Source: Cliona cf. orientalis (taxonomy: Eukaryota > Porifera > Demospongiae > Clionaida > Clionaidae). From it: a stretch of 64,000 nt of DNA. Below the pieces are notes generated by a model, which was not told where the DNA came from, ran no database searches, and saw nothing but the letters and a program-made list of their open reading frames with translations. The position numbers were made by a program, and so were the translations under genes. Of this stretch, positions 34,501-46,598 are shown piece after piece. The stretch spans positions 5,828,001 to 5,892,000 of the forward strand of contig OZ005703.1 in NCBI GenBank assembly GCA_963930775.1, given 5' to 3'. How positions within the stretch are numbered: position 1 is the stretch's first letter; the number at the start of each line of letters is the position of its first letter.

Positions 34501-37072
34501 TCTGGTGCACAATTATGTTTTCATTGGCCCATCCCTGCTTATTCCAGCTACTAGTAGTCATTTTTATGTAGCTGTTTGTATGTGATAGTGTGTTGATGTG
34601 GTTGTTGCATTGTTGTATTGTTGTGTGGCGGACTTTTTCTGCACTCTCTGTCGCCCGATACCCAATTATAATTGATTATGAACATGTTGGTGAGTGGTTG
34701 CATGGGGTGCCATGCATGTAGTGGGATTAGATGAGAGACTCTGTATTCAATTAACTGGTGGCAAGTGTGAGATTTTGATCAAGAAAAGCAGCATAATTGA
34801 GTTTGTGTGTGTGTGTGGGTCGGGGGGGGGGGGGGAGGGGAGAGGGGGGGAGTGGAATTGATAAGTTACTGTATAGTGAAATTTTTGAGGGAGAAACCTT
34901 TTAGCAAGGGAGCATTTCACAGAGAAAATTTTCATGGAATGTTAAACTAATTGCATAGATAGGTAAGGAATGCCTAAAATTTCGTGGAGGAACTTTCACG
35001 GGTGGCTATAAAATTGCAAAATTTGTGAAAGTTTTCTCCCTCGAAAGTTTCCTACTATATAATAGATAATGCAAAAATTAATGAGAAACCTTAATTGTGT
35101 CACCTGCTAAGCCAGGAGAGGAGTCTTACGATAAGTAATTAGTCACAGAAATGAGGACCATTTAAACCCAAATCCATCAAGAATGGTACAGCATTTGTGG
35201 TGGCCATGGATTCTATTATTATTATAAACGGTTCCATTTCAACCAGCAACAATATGGGCTAGCTGAAATGCTGTGCAAGTCATATAGAAAGGTTCCAAAA
35301 GGGAGAAAGGAGGAGGTATGTCTGGCAAGTAAAATTGTTGAGAAGTATGATACTGACTCTAATAATATTTATGGCTTATGCCTTCTCAACCTACGGCAGC
35401 TTGCATTCTCTTCATATTAGAAACTAACCTTCAGTATTCCATCATGCAACAACATTTAAATTTACTGATACATACCTCCTACAATAAGCCCAAATGATCT
35501 AGTCACCTCTGTGCTGCCCAGTGTAGCTCTACATGTGTATGTCCCAGCATGAGAGACTGACAGTGGGTCAAATATCAGTGTGCTCACGCTACCATTGGTC
35601 ATCACTCCAGATGTGATCATGTTGTTCATAGGACCCATCAGCCAGGTGATGGTTGGCTGATCATTTGACCCAGTCACAATAGCAGTACACTTCAGACTGT
35701 AGCTCTCCCCAGCAGTGGCAGTACCAGAAGAAGTGATGGAGACATCAGCAGCGTTATCACCAGATTGAGTAATGGTGACAAGTATGTCAACTGTAGGTTG
35801 TAAATTGATATATTATACAAATTGATGAATTATGCAATTATATTTACCAATGTTTATAAACAGGTCAGCAGATGGCCCATTGGCTTGAGGAATATTACAT
35901 CGAAACTGTCCAGTAATAGTACCAGGAGATCTGCGGTTCAGGAGGATATGCTGAAACCCCCTGCTCCTGTAGTAGCCATTTGTAGTAGTATCCTGAAGAA
36001 GTACTATGTCATCATTAGGCATATAAAACTCTCCACCACGCATTTCACCCATAGTATTAGTACAACAAGTGGTGCTGTCAGTAGTACACTGAAGGGCATC
36101 ATCTCCCTCTCCAATATCAGTCCTCAGTAGTGTGGAGCCGTCAGGGTAGGGTACTCCATTGAGGTAGAAGCCAAGAGTTCCAGCTGAGATGGATAAGACG
36201 ATACCACTATTCAACATTATTTTACAGACACTAAGATCAGTGGCATACCCAGGGGGTGCTTGGGGTGCTGGAGCACCCCCATCAGCTCTGGCACAACAGC
36301 CAGTTCCGAGTAGCTCAGTGACAAAAAATTAATATTGTTACTGATAATCGATGACTGGAAGCTACTACCACCAATAAACTTACTGGCCTCTAATATTCGC
36401 TCCCAAAACAGCAGTTTCTCGTCGCTATTTGGCCTAAAACAGTCTTCTTTGTCAGCCAGCTACCCTCAAGAACATGTTTAATTAGGGATGTGGTCAACAT
36501 TTTGGGGGCATGGCTAAAAATTTTGCACACGCGCTTTGTGCATGAATGTCTTAGCACCCCTTCCCTCAAATCCTGGGAACACCACTGCATCACTGTAAAA
36601 ATTGAAGGATTACTTTAACCCAGTTGGGTTACCCCAGTTGCATTAATTTTAACTGACCACCAAGCATTTGAAGCAGCCATGGAAACCACTTAGCCTCTGA
36701 TGATCAATGGCGCCAGATCCAATTACAGACTGCACTTGCAAATGCATTCCAGGATCACCATGCACCTTATGTAGCTATGCAGTCTGGGTAACCCAAACTG
36801 GGTTAAAATAACCTTTCAATTTTTACAGTGTCATGAAGATTAATATATCTCTATAATAATATCATATATGTAGGAACTTTGATAGGATTCAATCATGTAG
36901 CTATGTATGTAGCTATGTATATAAAATGTATCGAGACTCTCATTTAACACTATGCACGATTACTGACAACTTATATGCACATTGAGATTATCTCACCTTG
37001 AGCATTGGTCATGTTGACAGTGACAGTCACCAATATTGCCACCATACACACAATTTGCAGTACCTTCCCCAT
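25511..37072 (-). CDS. Large Ig/FN3 transmembrane receptor with cytoplasmic ITAM
   Basis: 24-exon receptor, about 2290 aa. Exons: 36997..37072, 35848..36183, 35476..35790, 32836..33084, 32401..32703, 32019..32342, 31647..31958, 31242..31592, 30777..31046, 30458..30709, 30074..30406, 29673..30020, 29308..29613, 28903..29256, 28492..28839, 28088..28432, 27713..28032, 27350..27658, 26960..27289, 26686..26901, 26530..26622, 26196..26465, 25896..26085, 25511..25838. Order: signal peptide (MGKVLQIVCMVAILVTVTV), cysteine domain, three Ig, two FN3, second cysteine domain, eleven Ig or Ig-like, FN3 (two exons), FN3, membrane span (about 2141-2170), tail. Nearly all exons are phase 1-1. The tail has VYETIETTDHEYEIL (ITAM spacing), YENV, YLQP and YVPM. 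Exon 27713..28032 lacks one base (frame break near 27747). A minus-strand TATA-like site lies near 37130. Ligand unknown. Confidence 0.85.
33898..34130 (-). pseudogene. Decayed Thr/Ser-rich (mucin-like) coding relic
   Basis: The minus strand reads TTTIVPTTTETTEMSSTEV followed by more Thr/Ser/Glu and a stop near 33898, with upstream TESPS and TAKSP blocks broken by a TAG and a frame change. It lies in the 2.4-kb intron between the first two Ig exons of the large receptor and on its strand. It may be an old stalk exon or a fragment of another gene. Low-complexity coding sequence only; no domain. Confidence 0.35.
34801..34852. repeat. GT and poly-G simple repeats
   Basis: A short (GT)n run is followed by G-rich tracts, including 13 consecutive G. 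Intronic in the large receptor. Confidence 0.8.
34869..35060. mobile_element. MITE with CTGTATAGTGAAA termini
   Basis: Inverted ends of about 28 bp with mismatches (shared GAGGGAGAAA), TA at the left border. Similar in style to 40001..40202. It sits in the intron between the second and third ectodomain-module exons of the large receptor. Confidence 0.6.
36239..36586. mobile_element. MITE with AGTGGCATACCCAGG termini
   Basis: Left end AGTGGCATACCCAGGGGGTGC, right end with GCACCCCTT...CCTGGGAACACCACT in inverse orientation. Intronic, before the first ectodomain exon of the large receptor. The target duplication is not clear. Confidence 0.55.
36591..36830. mobile_element. MITE with CACTGTAAAAATTGAA termini
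   Basis: Inverted termini of about 45 bp begin CACTGTAAAAATTGAA and share TTTAACCCAGTT. The interior is 150 bp without coding potential. It is adjacent to the previous element in intron 1 of the large receptor. Confidence 0.75.
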
Positions 37073-37175
37073 CGCTACCTTGAACAAAAGGTTATAGCTA
37101 CCAGAAATAATCAGACTGTCAGTCTTATTTTTTATAAATTTAGATACATAACAGTATCACATTATGTATACCTTA

Positions 37176-37549
37176 GGCCATTCAAAATTAATTAGTTGTT
37201 TATCGGGCCCGACCGACCCGATTTTTCAGCTTTTGCATTTACAAATACAAAAATTTTGAAATTTGGATAAATAGATAAAACCATAGTGAAGGTGACTGTA
37301 CTGTGTGGAAAGCAGGTTTGCTAGTCTTAGTTCCAGCTCTTGTCTTGTTTTTGTGATGAAACACGTGAACTATAAGTCTGCTCCTGGTTCATGGGTAGGA
37401 AGATCATGGCAATACAAAGCACCTTAAGTTTGTACCTTTATTTTTCGACAGCTAGCTAATACATTTTTCTTTTCATTTTCATGCCTACCTACCGACCCTA
37501 TTTTTTTGACAAGGTAGCCCGATAAACAACAAATCAATTTGGTATGGCC
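37176..37549. mobile_element. Harbinger-like MITE with TTA target duplication
   Basis: Inverted termini of about 33 bp start GGCCAT and share TTGTTTATCGGGC, flanked by TTA at 37173-37175 and 37550-37552. It lies just upstream of the large receptor's start codon, in its putative 5' region. Confidence 0.85.
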
Positions 37550-37843
37550 TTACAGTATGTATAGCTAAAAAGGTATATTTTCTATCATTGTCATAACTGT
37601 TATGACAGTGTGATGTTGCCGAAGATATTATTCATTCATTTACAGTTTATGCTATTGCCCAATGAAAACTCATTCAGTAAAGATTCAGTCAGCATAGCAA
37701 TAATATAAACCCGGTAGCTATAGTACTATGTTTGCATACTTATGTCATAATTAATTAAACCGACACACACAAAGTAGCTAAGCTTGCTCTCTTCATATGC
37801 TGTGAATTGGCTGTCACAAGCAAAACTATATTATACCTAACTA

Positions 37844-38125
37844 GTTTCGAGCCCAGCCCCTTCTACGCAAAAAGGTCTGGTGAAAAGGGTTGCACTATCG
37901 TGTCAATCCGGAATGCAATAATTGTGTATGTTTAAACCATACCGTGCATGTGCATAGGTCGGGCATACGCATACAACAGCCTAGTAATTACATTCCAATA
38001 GTCATGTGACTACGCTACTGCAATCTGATTGGCCACGTACAATTTTCAACGTGGGGACACAGTAGTGTGACCCTTTTCACCAGACCCTTTCTCCCTTTTT
38101 GTGTAGGAGGGGCTGGGCACAAGAC
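37844..38125. mobile_element. MITE with GTTTCGAGCCCAGCCCC termini
   Basis: The left arm contains GAGCCCAGCCCCTTCTACGC and GGTCTGGTGAAAAGGG; the right arm is its inverse with small gaps. TA flanks both ends (37842-37843, 38126-38127). Confidence 0.75.
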
Positions 38126-38598
38126 TAATACTGTACTTAATCTAATACTACGTATGGAAAAAAATAATGAAAACAACGCGTTCTTCTGGTAAAGGTCGTC
38201 TATCGCACATATAAATTGGGCTATTCCAGGATACACCCCTATGGAGGAAGTTGATTAAGAGTATTGAGGGGTTGATTTCTCAAAATTCAATTATTATACT
38301 GAGGGGTCATATACCAAGAATTAATTGAGTTTACTAAATTAGAGGGTCATCCATACTGAAGTAATTTGTGTACTTGGGGTACGTTCATTCTAATTGGGTC
38401 GAGGGGTTACCGTAGCCGATCTAATTAACATGCCCGTGATACATGCACCACCTTGGCCTGAAGTGCACCATTTACACTATTTAATATTATTAGATATTTA
38501 ATTAATTAATTAATTAACTCATGATACACTTGCATAATACCAATTATGTGTCATAATAATAATATTATACCTATACTGTAATTATATCTATGTTCAAG

Positions 38599-38780
38599 CA
38601 GGGTTTATTTCAGGATTTCGCTTAAGAGGGGGCAAAGACTAAGCAAGCAGCAAATTTCAAGTGGGGATATCCACCCTCTTGCAAATTGGCTTTCCCTATA
38701 TTTTAATATGGGATTGCCCCTTCCCCCCTCCCCCCACCCTTGGGGTGAAAGTACCCCCTGGTCCCCTGAAATAAACCCTG
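38599..38780. mobile_element. Short MITE with CAGGGTTTATTTCAGG termini
   Basis: 16-bp perfect inverted ends CAGGGTTTATTTCAGG / CCTGAAATAAACCCTG around a G- and C-run-rich interior. Nested in the 2.2-kb element. Confidence 0.75.
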
Positions 38781-39245
38781 TTAAGTTCATATGTATTATT
38801 TTTTAGGAATAATAGTGACAACTAGAGCTCCAAGAGCACATACCCCGCGCGCTTGCACAACGCATGTTGCATCTGCAGTATCTTACAACTCCGATCTATG
38901 CTGTCGACGACCTGTACCTACGTGTACACCATTGAACTATAATTACAGAATTCTTGACAAGGCTATTCAGTCTTTAAAGCACCCAATCCATTCTGTCATT
39001 TTCTGCTCAAAAATTATGCCTTCATTTTCATCGTCCCTCTCACATACTCTGGATGTATAGACGTTGGCCAAACTCAGCTGACCTGACCTCACTTGGCTTC
39101 CTATATTATATAATTTATGGTAATAGACTATTAGCATCTAAGTGACACTGTACCATGGTCGCGGTAACATTCTGACCAATTAGACTGCTCCTTAGGAGGT
39201 GGCTAAATCACTTATTCACCTCATACATAACCTTACTTGTCCAGC

Positions 39246-39347
39246 CTGAGGGATGATTTAGAGATCTAATATTAGGTCTCTAAGTTAATTAGTTGGCCTA
39301 AGAGATAACTCAGAGACCTACTAGCTTCTAAATTATCCCTCATCAGG
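39246..39347. repeat. Foldback (imperfect palindrome)
   Basis: CCTGAGGGATGATTTAGAG and its near inverse (CTAAATTATCCCTCATCAGG) flank AGGTCTCTAAGTTA-type inner arms. A hairpin of about 100 bp, probably a tiny foldback element. Confidence 0.6.
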
Positions 39348-40000
39348 CAGTGTTGCCATGGCATAGACAGTTTTCAACATAATCCAATTAATCATAGTAA
39401 TTAACACAGTATTCACTCTACCACACGTAATTATGTCAAGCATGCATGCCAGTCTGGCATATTTGCACATACTTCTTGTCCAGTTTTGAAAACTATCATG
39501 GGACAATTAAGTAGTAGTGCAAGTAATATTATGCCAGTTTGTTATTAACAAACTCACATGTTTGACATACAATGACATGTAGTTATGTATAGTGGATCCG
39601 ATCAAGTGAATAGTTCCGATTAATCACTATGATTAACTGAGTTATTTTGGGAACCATCATGGGAGAAGGTAGTGCATGTGCATGCAACTTAGGCAACCCA
39701 CTTGTTTTGGCTGTGAGGTATATAGCTGTTGCAAATGTAATAAGATTTTTTTCATTGGGTTGGGAGAGATCGAGGTCGATAGGAGTCTCAAATTCTCAAG
39801 TCATCACTGGGTCCACCAAGTGCCTGGGTAACTTTACAAGTCTAGATATGCCACTGGTGCCAGGTGGCACACTATTAGGGCATAAAAATTGCCTATTACA
39901 AGGTGACATGCAAATTTGTACACAAAAGTGTAGGGGTGCATTTAAGTGCTATGGGGTAGTATTCAAGTTCTAATCATTGTATCAGAGATCCATTGAGTTA

Positions 40001-40202
40001 CCGTATAGCTGGAAAGCAATAAGTTTGGTGAATTGACTCTCAGAAGATATTTTAGCGAAATTTAAATTTTGGTGATCTGAATTTTTAGTGCCATAGGTGT
40101 GCATGCAATAATCTATATTGGTGAAATGTTTTATTTGGCGATCTTCACCGAATTCGCCAGATCGCCAAATAAAAAACCTTTCCAAAGTTTCCCGCTATAC
40201 AG
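40001..40202. mobile_element. MITE with CCGTATAGCTGGAAAG / CTATACAG termini
   Basis: Inverted ends (CCGTATAGC / GCTATACAG) of about 25 bp with mismatches, TA at both borders. Nested in the 2.2-kb element. Confidence 0.65.
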
Positions 40203-40664
40203 TAATTAATTAAGTACTGAGGGGTACAATTCAAGTTTTAATCATCGTATCATAGGGATCCATTGCGTTAATTAAGTAGTGAGGGGTAGAATTCAAGTTT
40301 AATCATTGTATCATAGGGGTACAATCAGTTAGTTAAGTGTTGAGGGTATAAATGCCCAAACTGCTCCTCCATAGAGGTGTATCCTTATTAACTGGAATAG
40401 CCCATTATGAGAATTTGCAAAAATTAATGCTAATTTCTTATGTTAGATTGGATCATACATTGTATTCGACTAACTACAGTATGCACCTTGCATAATAATA
40501 TAATTACATGTACGGTTGATATGAAAATTATAGACCCTATTTAGCTAATAATAATAATATTATTATTAGCTATTAGTAGTAGTAGACTGAAGGGCAAGCT
40601 ACTCCTGGCAACGACCACACTAGCCTCAACATGCCAGATCGCTCCAGTACGGTCATAGCTAATA

Positions 40665-40929
40665 CATAGGTGGCAGAAGCAGGGGGCACCAGGGGCACGT
40701 GCCCCCCCCCCTTCCAGAGCCACGTACTGAAGCCATGCACACACATATGCTATCAGTATATTACCGCCATTGTTGTTTGATTCTAGCTGGTATCGTGAGT
40801 AAGTCAGGCAAAACCCTGGACTAGGTCACATTATTATAAAAGAATGAGTGATTAAAAGGGCAGCGTTATGGATTATAATTCTGTACAATGTCATGGTAAC
40901 ATGTGCCCCCCTTCCTCCGCCTATTTATG
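40665..40929. mobile_element. MITE with CATAGGTGGCAGAAG termini
   Basis: Left end CATAGGTGGCAGAAGCAGGG, right end CCTTCCTCCGCCTATTTATG in inverse orientation. Poly-C in the left part. Probably related to 6430..6760. Confidence 0.55.
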
Positions 40930-41780
40930 ATAGGTTGCCTGCTTCAATGAGCTAACCATGATCGACCAGCAACAGAATCGTTTTATGGGAACCTACTACC
41001 TAGGAATGCCAACGGCCCGGCCGGCCCGCTACAGTGAACGATCATAGCACAACCCCTTGCAATGATAGCCACCGTTTACGTATAGCTAATTTTTATGCAT
41101 CATAACAAAGACACTCGCTAGCGCTATTGGCTGTCTACGTATACCAGCTGCAGCCTTGGCACATATTATCACTGAGCTTCCCATCAATACTTACGTGTAT
41201 ATCTTCTGATGAGCTGTGTGGCTACAACTTGCAATTGACCATGCAGTGAGATGTCAAAAATGCGATTGATCAAGAGAGGTATTAATACTCTTGGTAGCGA
41301 TTTCAGACCTCCAAATTTCACCGATTTTTCCGCGGATTATTTTAAAGTGGAATATCAATGTTCGAGTATCAGAAAGTAGCTCTCCACGAGCTCTATCCAA
41401 CTGCATTCATATTAGTGTGTTTCACTATTTTGTATATCCCTTGCATTTGTTATGCAAAAACATTTCATAGACATTACACACTAAGTAGAAAAAAAAAGCA
41501 AATTTAAATAATTAAATAATTAAATAATCTAATTCATGGGGGATTTGGGAGCACTTGGGGGGACAATTTTTACATGGGCACGCAGAATGGGTCGAAACTA
41601 GAGATTTGATGGGACAGATTTTTGATTCACACCTTGCAATCAAAGTTATGGCCCTTTGAAGTTTTCCCATATGTTTGTATAGGAAGCCATGCATTTGCAA
41701 TGTTTTCCGCCCACGCGCTACGTGATGGGCGTGGCTAAGCGGGCACACGAACGTGACGACCTTTTCCTCATTGCTCGTTC
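40930..41780. other. 5' flank of the Helitron, no gene seen
   Basis: It contains CpG-rich stretches and short modules also present near 10830-11090 and, inverted, near 50480-50780. The Helitron 5' terminus must lie here or further left; I cannot place it. Confidence 0.4.
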
Positions 41781-41787
41781 TATAAAA
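41781..41787 (+). promoter_or_regulatory. TATA-like box upstream of Helitron ORF
   Basis: TATAAAA lies about 190 bp before the first ATG of the Rep-helicase frame, followed by CpG-containing sequence. A plausible core promoter by position and sequence only. Confidence 0.4.
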
Positions 41788-41973
41788 AGCGTGTGCGCAT
41801 GCGTTTATGCTCTGTTCCTCGTGTGTCTTCTTGACTGCCGTTTCTGAAAGAATCAAGTTCAGGAGGCCACAATCGAACTTTTCTTCGTATATAAACTGTT
41901 GTAAGTGCTAAAGAAAGAAATCATTTTGACAGATTTGAATTTTTTCCTACCTGTTTGTTGACTATTCCAATCA

Positions 41974-44900
41974 GTGTGTATTGTACCGGTGTACGTAATG
42001 TCTTGCTCTACAAAGCCGTGTAAGGAATGCGGGGAAGCCAATCACTTTCGTGCTATTGCTTGTATTAATTGTGGGGAGAGTTTTAGGAAGCGAGGTAGAC
42101 CACAGAAAACGGCTGAAGCTGATGGCTTTTCGGTAGGCCGTAATGGTGGTAGACCTCGCTATACTACTAGAGAAAGCGGCTCCTTTGTTAGTGATGGTCG
42201 TCCCCGTGGCACCACCCAGGAAGCAGGCTTTGGTGTTAGTGATGGTCGACCGCACGGCACCACCCAGGAAGCAGGCTATGCTGTCAGTGATGGTCGACCA
42301 CGTGGTACCACCCAAGAAGATGGCTTTTTTGTTGGTGATGGTCGACCACGTGGTACCACAAGAGAGGCTGGTAGCAATGTAAGTGGTGGCCGACCACGCA
42401 ACACTAGGCAATGCCCAGAATTTGACAATACCATACAGCTTCCAACTGATTGGTGTCACTCAAGTGAATTGGTGAATATTGATAATGATCTACTAGATAT
42501 GTGTGCACGTAGAATTTCACAGCAACGTACCTTTGATAGGAAACCACTGGGTTTGGCTGTGTGTTACGGGTGTGGGCATCTGTTGTGGAGTACTGTTGAT
42601 GGTGTCCACACCTTTCTTGTGAACAAACCCAGTGGTATGAGTGAAGATGATGCACCAGCAAGTGCTTATCTACGAGCTGTACCTAGCTGTACAGCGGGAT
42701 TTATGTATACTGAGAGGGGTACATCAACTAAAGAGCGATGGTATTCATGTGCCTATTGTAGATCCAGTACTATTCCATCCAGCCAGCATGTTGGCTGTGT
42801 CCTTGATTCTAGCTTAAATGTGAAGCCTGTGGATGAGTGGGATATGAGCTTTCCTGCTGAAATACAGTCACTAACAAACCAATATGAGCGTGGACAGATG
42901 TCCATCTGTGGCCTGTTTTCCAGCACTGTCAGGGAGGCAAGTATGACTCAGTATCGCCATCTCCAAGGTGAAGTGAATGCTATCACAAAACTAGACAAAC
43001 ATTACCATGGCCTATTTGGTTTCCTAGCTGTTAAAGACAGTGATATTTGGGAGAAGAGCCCCTCACCTGCATCATCCATGCGTATTAAAAGAGCAGTACG
43101 GTGGATGCATGCTAACAACCACCTTTATTCCAAATTTTTCTCCCAGTATGAGACACTCATGCGGTACTGTAAGCCCAGCTTCATCAATCCCAAACTTTTA
43201 GAGGACCAGAGCATATCACTTGAAAAGCTTTTGGAAGATGAGGCTGCTGCTATGGCTTTCCCATTGAATGCAAAATACTTTGATGATTTTCCTGTCATAC
43301 GGGGGGATATGCATGATGACATTGCTGGCCGTCAGTATCCCCGTCCTGAATTAGCAGAAAGTTTAGTAGGCCTATGCAAGGCTAAGTATGGTGAAGAGTT
43401 CCTTGACTGTAAGGCTTTTCCACACCTCCACCCATGGGGCTATGGGGGATGGTATCACAAGTGCCCTGTTCCATTTAATGCCCATGTGAAGATGAGGCTC
43501 TTTGATGTGCGTGGGTTTTATGCAGAGGATCGTTTCTATCCTTTCTTTAAGTATGACTACATGCTGAAAGTCCGCCTCCGCATGCATGAGGCCCGTAAAG
43601 TTGTGAAAGTACAAAGTCTATCTGAACCCCTGACTGCAGAAAGAGTATCTGGCCCATCTGATCCATACTCAGTCTATGGGACTGAAATTCCAAGGATTAT
43701 TCCTGGTAGCAAGGAGTTCTGGAGGTCATTTGGCCTTGATCTTGTGGCCTTTGTAGAACAGAGGGGTTTGCCTAACTTTTTTCTCACCCTCACAGCCTAT
43801 GATGGGTGGCCCCAAGTACAAGCCACTTTGAGGGATGGGTGGGGTGCACGTGCTAGTGAGCTTGAGGTGCAAGATCTGGCCAAAGACCTCTCTGATAGGC
43901 AGCCTGTTGGATTCAAACCTCAAATCTCTGTACTAGCTGCAGAGAAGAGATATGACTGGTTTATGAGTATTTTGAGATCACCTGAAGGTGGCCCACTTGG
44001 TGTAGTAACAGATTCTATTGTCAAGAAAGAGTACCAGCGCAGAGGTGCAGTTCACTGGCACATGTTGATCTGGGTAGAGCCAGGGACTGCACCTCCGCAT
44101 GCTGTGATGGCAGAGATGCCACGTGCAGCTGATACTAGTGATGTCAGGGCTGCTTACCTTAGGAAACTTGTTGAAAACATGCTCCAGCACAAAACATGTT
44201 ACCCATCCCGTTGTTTCAAGGGTAGTCATGGGAAGGTACTGTCCAAGTGCAAATATGGGTTTCCATTTGAAGTCCCCCATGAAACGGTCTGTCTTGATGA
44301 AGATGGAGTTAGGTACTTGTATGTGCGTCGACATGATGAAGACAAAAATGTAGTACCTTACAACCCTGAGATAGCTATCCTCTGGGGTGCAGCTCACAAC
44401 GTGCAGATAGTGTCCAAGCATGGTTTTGAGATGTACTTGGCCAAGTATATCTCAAAACCTGAGCCTAGTCTGAAGATAGAGCTCCCAGAGAAGTGTAGTG
44501 ATCCCCAGAGATTCCTCAGAACCCGTGTTGTCGGCTCAGTGGAAGTGCTTGATGTGCTCATGGGCTTCCACCAGAACCAGATGTCTAGGCAAGTGATATT
44601 TCTGCAGACTGAGCTTAATCCTTGCCAAAGAATGCTGAAGCCAAAGTTTGAGCTTGATTCACTCTCTGAGGATAGTGAGGACATTTACTTGCAGACCAAG
44701 CTGCAAACATACCTGAAGAGGCCTACTCAGCTTGATTCGCTCACTTATCCCGAATTTTATCAGTGGTGGCGTTCTGCCAACCAAGATGAGCAGAAAAAAG
44801 CAGCACGGGCGAATAGCCAGCGTGTTATCAAATGCAAGGGTGCTGATGATTTCAGTGGTTACTTGGATGCCAAATCAGCCTTAGAATCAGCTCAGGCACT

Positions 44901-46569
44901 CCTTGCTGATTTACTCTCAGAGTGTAGCTTCCAGATTCAGTGTGGTTATGATCTTTTAGCCTTGAAAAGGTGCTTGAAGGCACATGATGTAGCCCCCATA
45001 GTAGTTGAAGCTGTTATGCAGTTTTATACCGAATCTGGAATAGATGAACAGAGTGAGGAATGCAATGATTTCCCCCTTGAATCCATTATTACTGCAAATG
45101 GCATTTTTGAAGCAGTCGACTTTTACCACCCTGACCTAGAGAGTGGTCTGAATTCAAAACACTGGCTTATGGAAGCCAATCCCAGAGATGAATTGGTGTC
45201 TGTTTTGAGCACATACCCCCCTGGTACCATGTTAGCTGACAGAGTGGGTCACTATTGGATTAGGCGGGCCAAAATGGTCATTACTAGACACCGATTCATT
45301 AGTTCCGTTGGTGATGATACTGAGAAGTACTATCAACAGAAGTATCTACTCAGTGTGCCCATGACAGAAGACCATGAGGTTGTTGTGAATCCTCCCAAGT
45401 CTTGGGTAGAGCTCTGTGCCGAAAGTGGAATGTGTGATGCCCACCTTGATGCATTATCTTGCTTGCAGTCGGCAATCTCAAGGGGGTTTCACACAGACCA
45501 GTTGAGATCCTTAGCACAGTTGTATATTGAGCATGGCTTCTTATCTGAAGAAGAAGCAGACACATTTTTGAGTGATATTCCTGTTCTTGGTGAGCAGGAT
45601 GAGCCTGAGGCTACAGTAACTGACCAAATGTTGAATCACCCTCACAGTGATACAGGGGACCTACTCCCTAACAGTTCTGGTGTTGATTTGAGCATCCTTG
45701 TTAATACTTTTACTGAGTCCCAATTAAGAGCCTACAGGTGGGTGGAGGGTCAGTTCAACCACAACAAACTGGTCCATGCAGCCATAGTGGGGCCAGCTGG
45801 AACTGGCAAGTCCTATCTATTGAAGGGTTTAATTGAGTTGGCCAGGTCCAAAGGCCTAGTTGTTACAAAGGTGGCTCCTAGTGGTGTTGCTGCCCACCTC
45901 ATAGGAGGTACAACTCTACACAATTTTTTTTCCTTGGATACTGAGTGCCACAGCACATTAGAGAATGGCACTGTGGAGGTAACCAAACTGAGGAAGACTG
46001 ATGTAATAGTCATTGATGAGTTTAGTATGCTGGACTATTACCTTTTCCGTGTAGCAGAGGGCCTCTGTAGAAAGTTTGCCAAACATGGTGCATCTAGGCT
46101 ACCCTGGGGTGGTAGGCATGTTGTTATGCTTGGGGACCCTGCCCAGTTGCCTGCTGTGGGTAGAAGTGATTTGTTTGGTACCCATCTTTGGCGTACATTT
46201 TCAATTTTAGTCCTCAGAGAGATCAAAAGGTCCCAGGATCCTGTACTTACTAGTGTCTTGACTAAAGTCAGGATGGGTGTGTGTGACCAAGAAGTCACTG
46301 ATGTTCTGAGAAGTATAGTTCAACCTCGGGATGTGGATAACATACAGTTAGACAGGACTGTGGTGATCTGTAGCACTAGAAAGGAGTGTGATGAGGTTAA
46401 TGACCTCTGTATCAACAGAATTGATGGAAGAGAGAGTGTGTATGAAGCCTTAGACACTGACCATCATGGCCACCCACTAAGAGAGGCGGACAAGCAAACA
46501 GTTCTCAAGTATCGTGAGCGCCTTCCCGATAAACTAGTACTCAAAGTGGGTGCCCCCGTGTTGTTTTAA
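41974..46569 (+). CDS. Helitron Rep nuclease plus N-terminal helicase half
   Basis: 1531 residues; the start may be Met at 41974 or 41998. Residues 10-35 have CKEC/CINC pairs (zinc ribbon), then GRPR AT-hook-like repeats (about 57-146). The Helitron_like_N/Rep domain has the HUH motif in [15 protein letters not shown] (about 686-700) and the two catalytic tyrosines in [10 protein letters not shown] (about 816-825), both intact. The PIF1-like helicase has Walker [12 protein letters not shown] (about 1273), Walker [12 protein letters not shown] (about 1345) and [10 protein letters not shown] (about 1386). The frame ends at VGAPVLF then TAA; family helicases continue, and the lost C-terminal motifs are in the next frame. 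Rep nicks and rejoins DNA at a replication origin; the helicase unwinds the strand. Confidence 0.9.
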   Translation: MCIVPVYVMSCSTKPCKECGEANHFRAIACINCGESFRKRGRPQKTAEADGFSVGRNGGRPRYTTRESGSFVSDGRPRGTTQEAGFGVSDGRPHGTTQEAGYAVSDGRPRGTTQEDGFFVGDGRPRGTTREAGSNVSGGRPRNTRQCPEFDNTIQLPTDWCHSSELVNIDNDLLDMCARRISQQRTFDRKPLGLAVCYGCGHLLWSTVDGVHTFLVNKPSGMSEDDAPASAYLRAVPSCTAGFMYTERGTSTKERWYSCAYCRSSTIPSSQHVGCVLDSSLNVKPVDEWDMSFPAEIQSLTNQYERGQMSICGLFSSTVREASMTQYRHLQGEVNAITKLDKHYHGLFGFLAVKDSDIWEKSPSPASSMRIKRAVRWMHANNHLYSKFFSQYETLMRYCKPSFINPKLLEDQSISLEKLLEDEAAAMAFPLNAKYFDDFPVIRGDMHDDIAGRQYPRPELAESLVGLCKAKYGEEFLDCKAFPHLHPWGYGGWYHKCPVPFNAHVKMRLFDVRGFYAEDRFYPFFKYDYMLKVRLRMHEARKVVKVQSLSEPLTAERVSGPSDPYSVYGTEIPRIIPGSKEFWRSFGLDLVAFVEQRGLPNFFLTLTAYDGWPQVQATLRDGWGARASELEVQDLAKDLSDRQPVGFKPQISVLAAEKRYDWFMSILRSPEGGPLGVVTDSIVKKEYQRRGAVHWHMLIWVEPGTAPPHAVMAEMPRAADTSDVRAAYLRKLVENMLQHKTCYPSRCFKGSHGKVLSKCKYGFPFEVPHETVCLDEDGVRYLYVRRHDEDKNVVPYNPEIAILWGAAHNVQIVSKHGFEMYLAKYISKPEPSLKIELPEKCSDPQRFLRTRVVGSVEVLDVLMGFHQNQMSRQVIFLQTELNPCQRMLKPKFELDSLSEDSEDIYLQTKLQTYLKRPTQLDSLTYPEFYQWWRSANQDEQKKAARANSQRVIKCKGADDFSGYLDAKSALESAQALLADLLSECSFQIQCGYDLLALKRCLKAHDVAPIVVEAVMQFYTESGIDEQSEECNDFPLESIITANGIFEAVDFYHPDLESGLNSKHWLMEANPRDELVSVLSTYPPGTMLADRVGHYWIRRAKMVITRHRFISSVGDDTEKYYQQKYLLSVPMTEDHEVVVNPPKSWVELCAESGMCDAHLDALSCLQSAISRGFHTDQLRSLAQLYIEHGFLSEEEADTFLSDIPVLGEQDEPEATVTDQMLNHPHSDTGDLLPNSSGVDLSILVNTFTESQLRAYRWVEGQFNHNKLVHAAIVGPAGTGKSYLLKGLIELARSKGLVVTKVAPSGVAAHLIGGTTLHNFFSLDTECHSTLENGTVEVTKLRKTDVIVIDEFSMLDYYLFRVAEGLCRKFAKHGASRLPWGGRHVVMLGDPAQLPAVGRSDLFGTHLWRTFSILVLREIKRSQDPVLTSVLTKVRMGVCDQEVTDVLRSIVQPRDVDNIQLDRTVVICSTRKECDEVNDLCINRIDGRESVYEALDTDHHGHPLREADKQTVLKYRERLPDKLVLKVGAPVLF
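42142..42411 (+). repeat. 48-bp coding minisatellite in the Helitron N-terminus
   Basis: About 5.6 tandem 48-bp units (starts 42142, 42190, 42238, 42286, 42334, 42382), each encoding a 16-residue unit such as [20 protein letters not shown] is an AT-hook core. The frame is preserved in every unit. Confidence 0.9.
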
Positions 46570-46598
46570 GGCGTAATATCAACATTGATGGAGGTTGG

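Larger units (their letters stand above)
38217..40404. mobile_element. 2.2-kb non-autonomous DNA transposon
   Basis: Inverted termini of about 30 bp: TGGGCTATTCCAGGATACAC at the left, its inverse (with a 7-bp gap) at the right. Subterminal regions repeat the short phrase GAGGGGT on both sides. No transposase. It contains nested MITEs (38599..38780 and 40001..40202) and a foldback at 39246..39347, so it is older than those. Confidence 0.7.

Noticed and set aside
42142-42411. Regular 48-bp repeats as a possible CRISPR-like array
   Set aside because: The units are contiguous without unique spacers and encode an in-frame AT-hook protein repeat in a eukaryotic Helitron.
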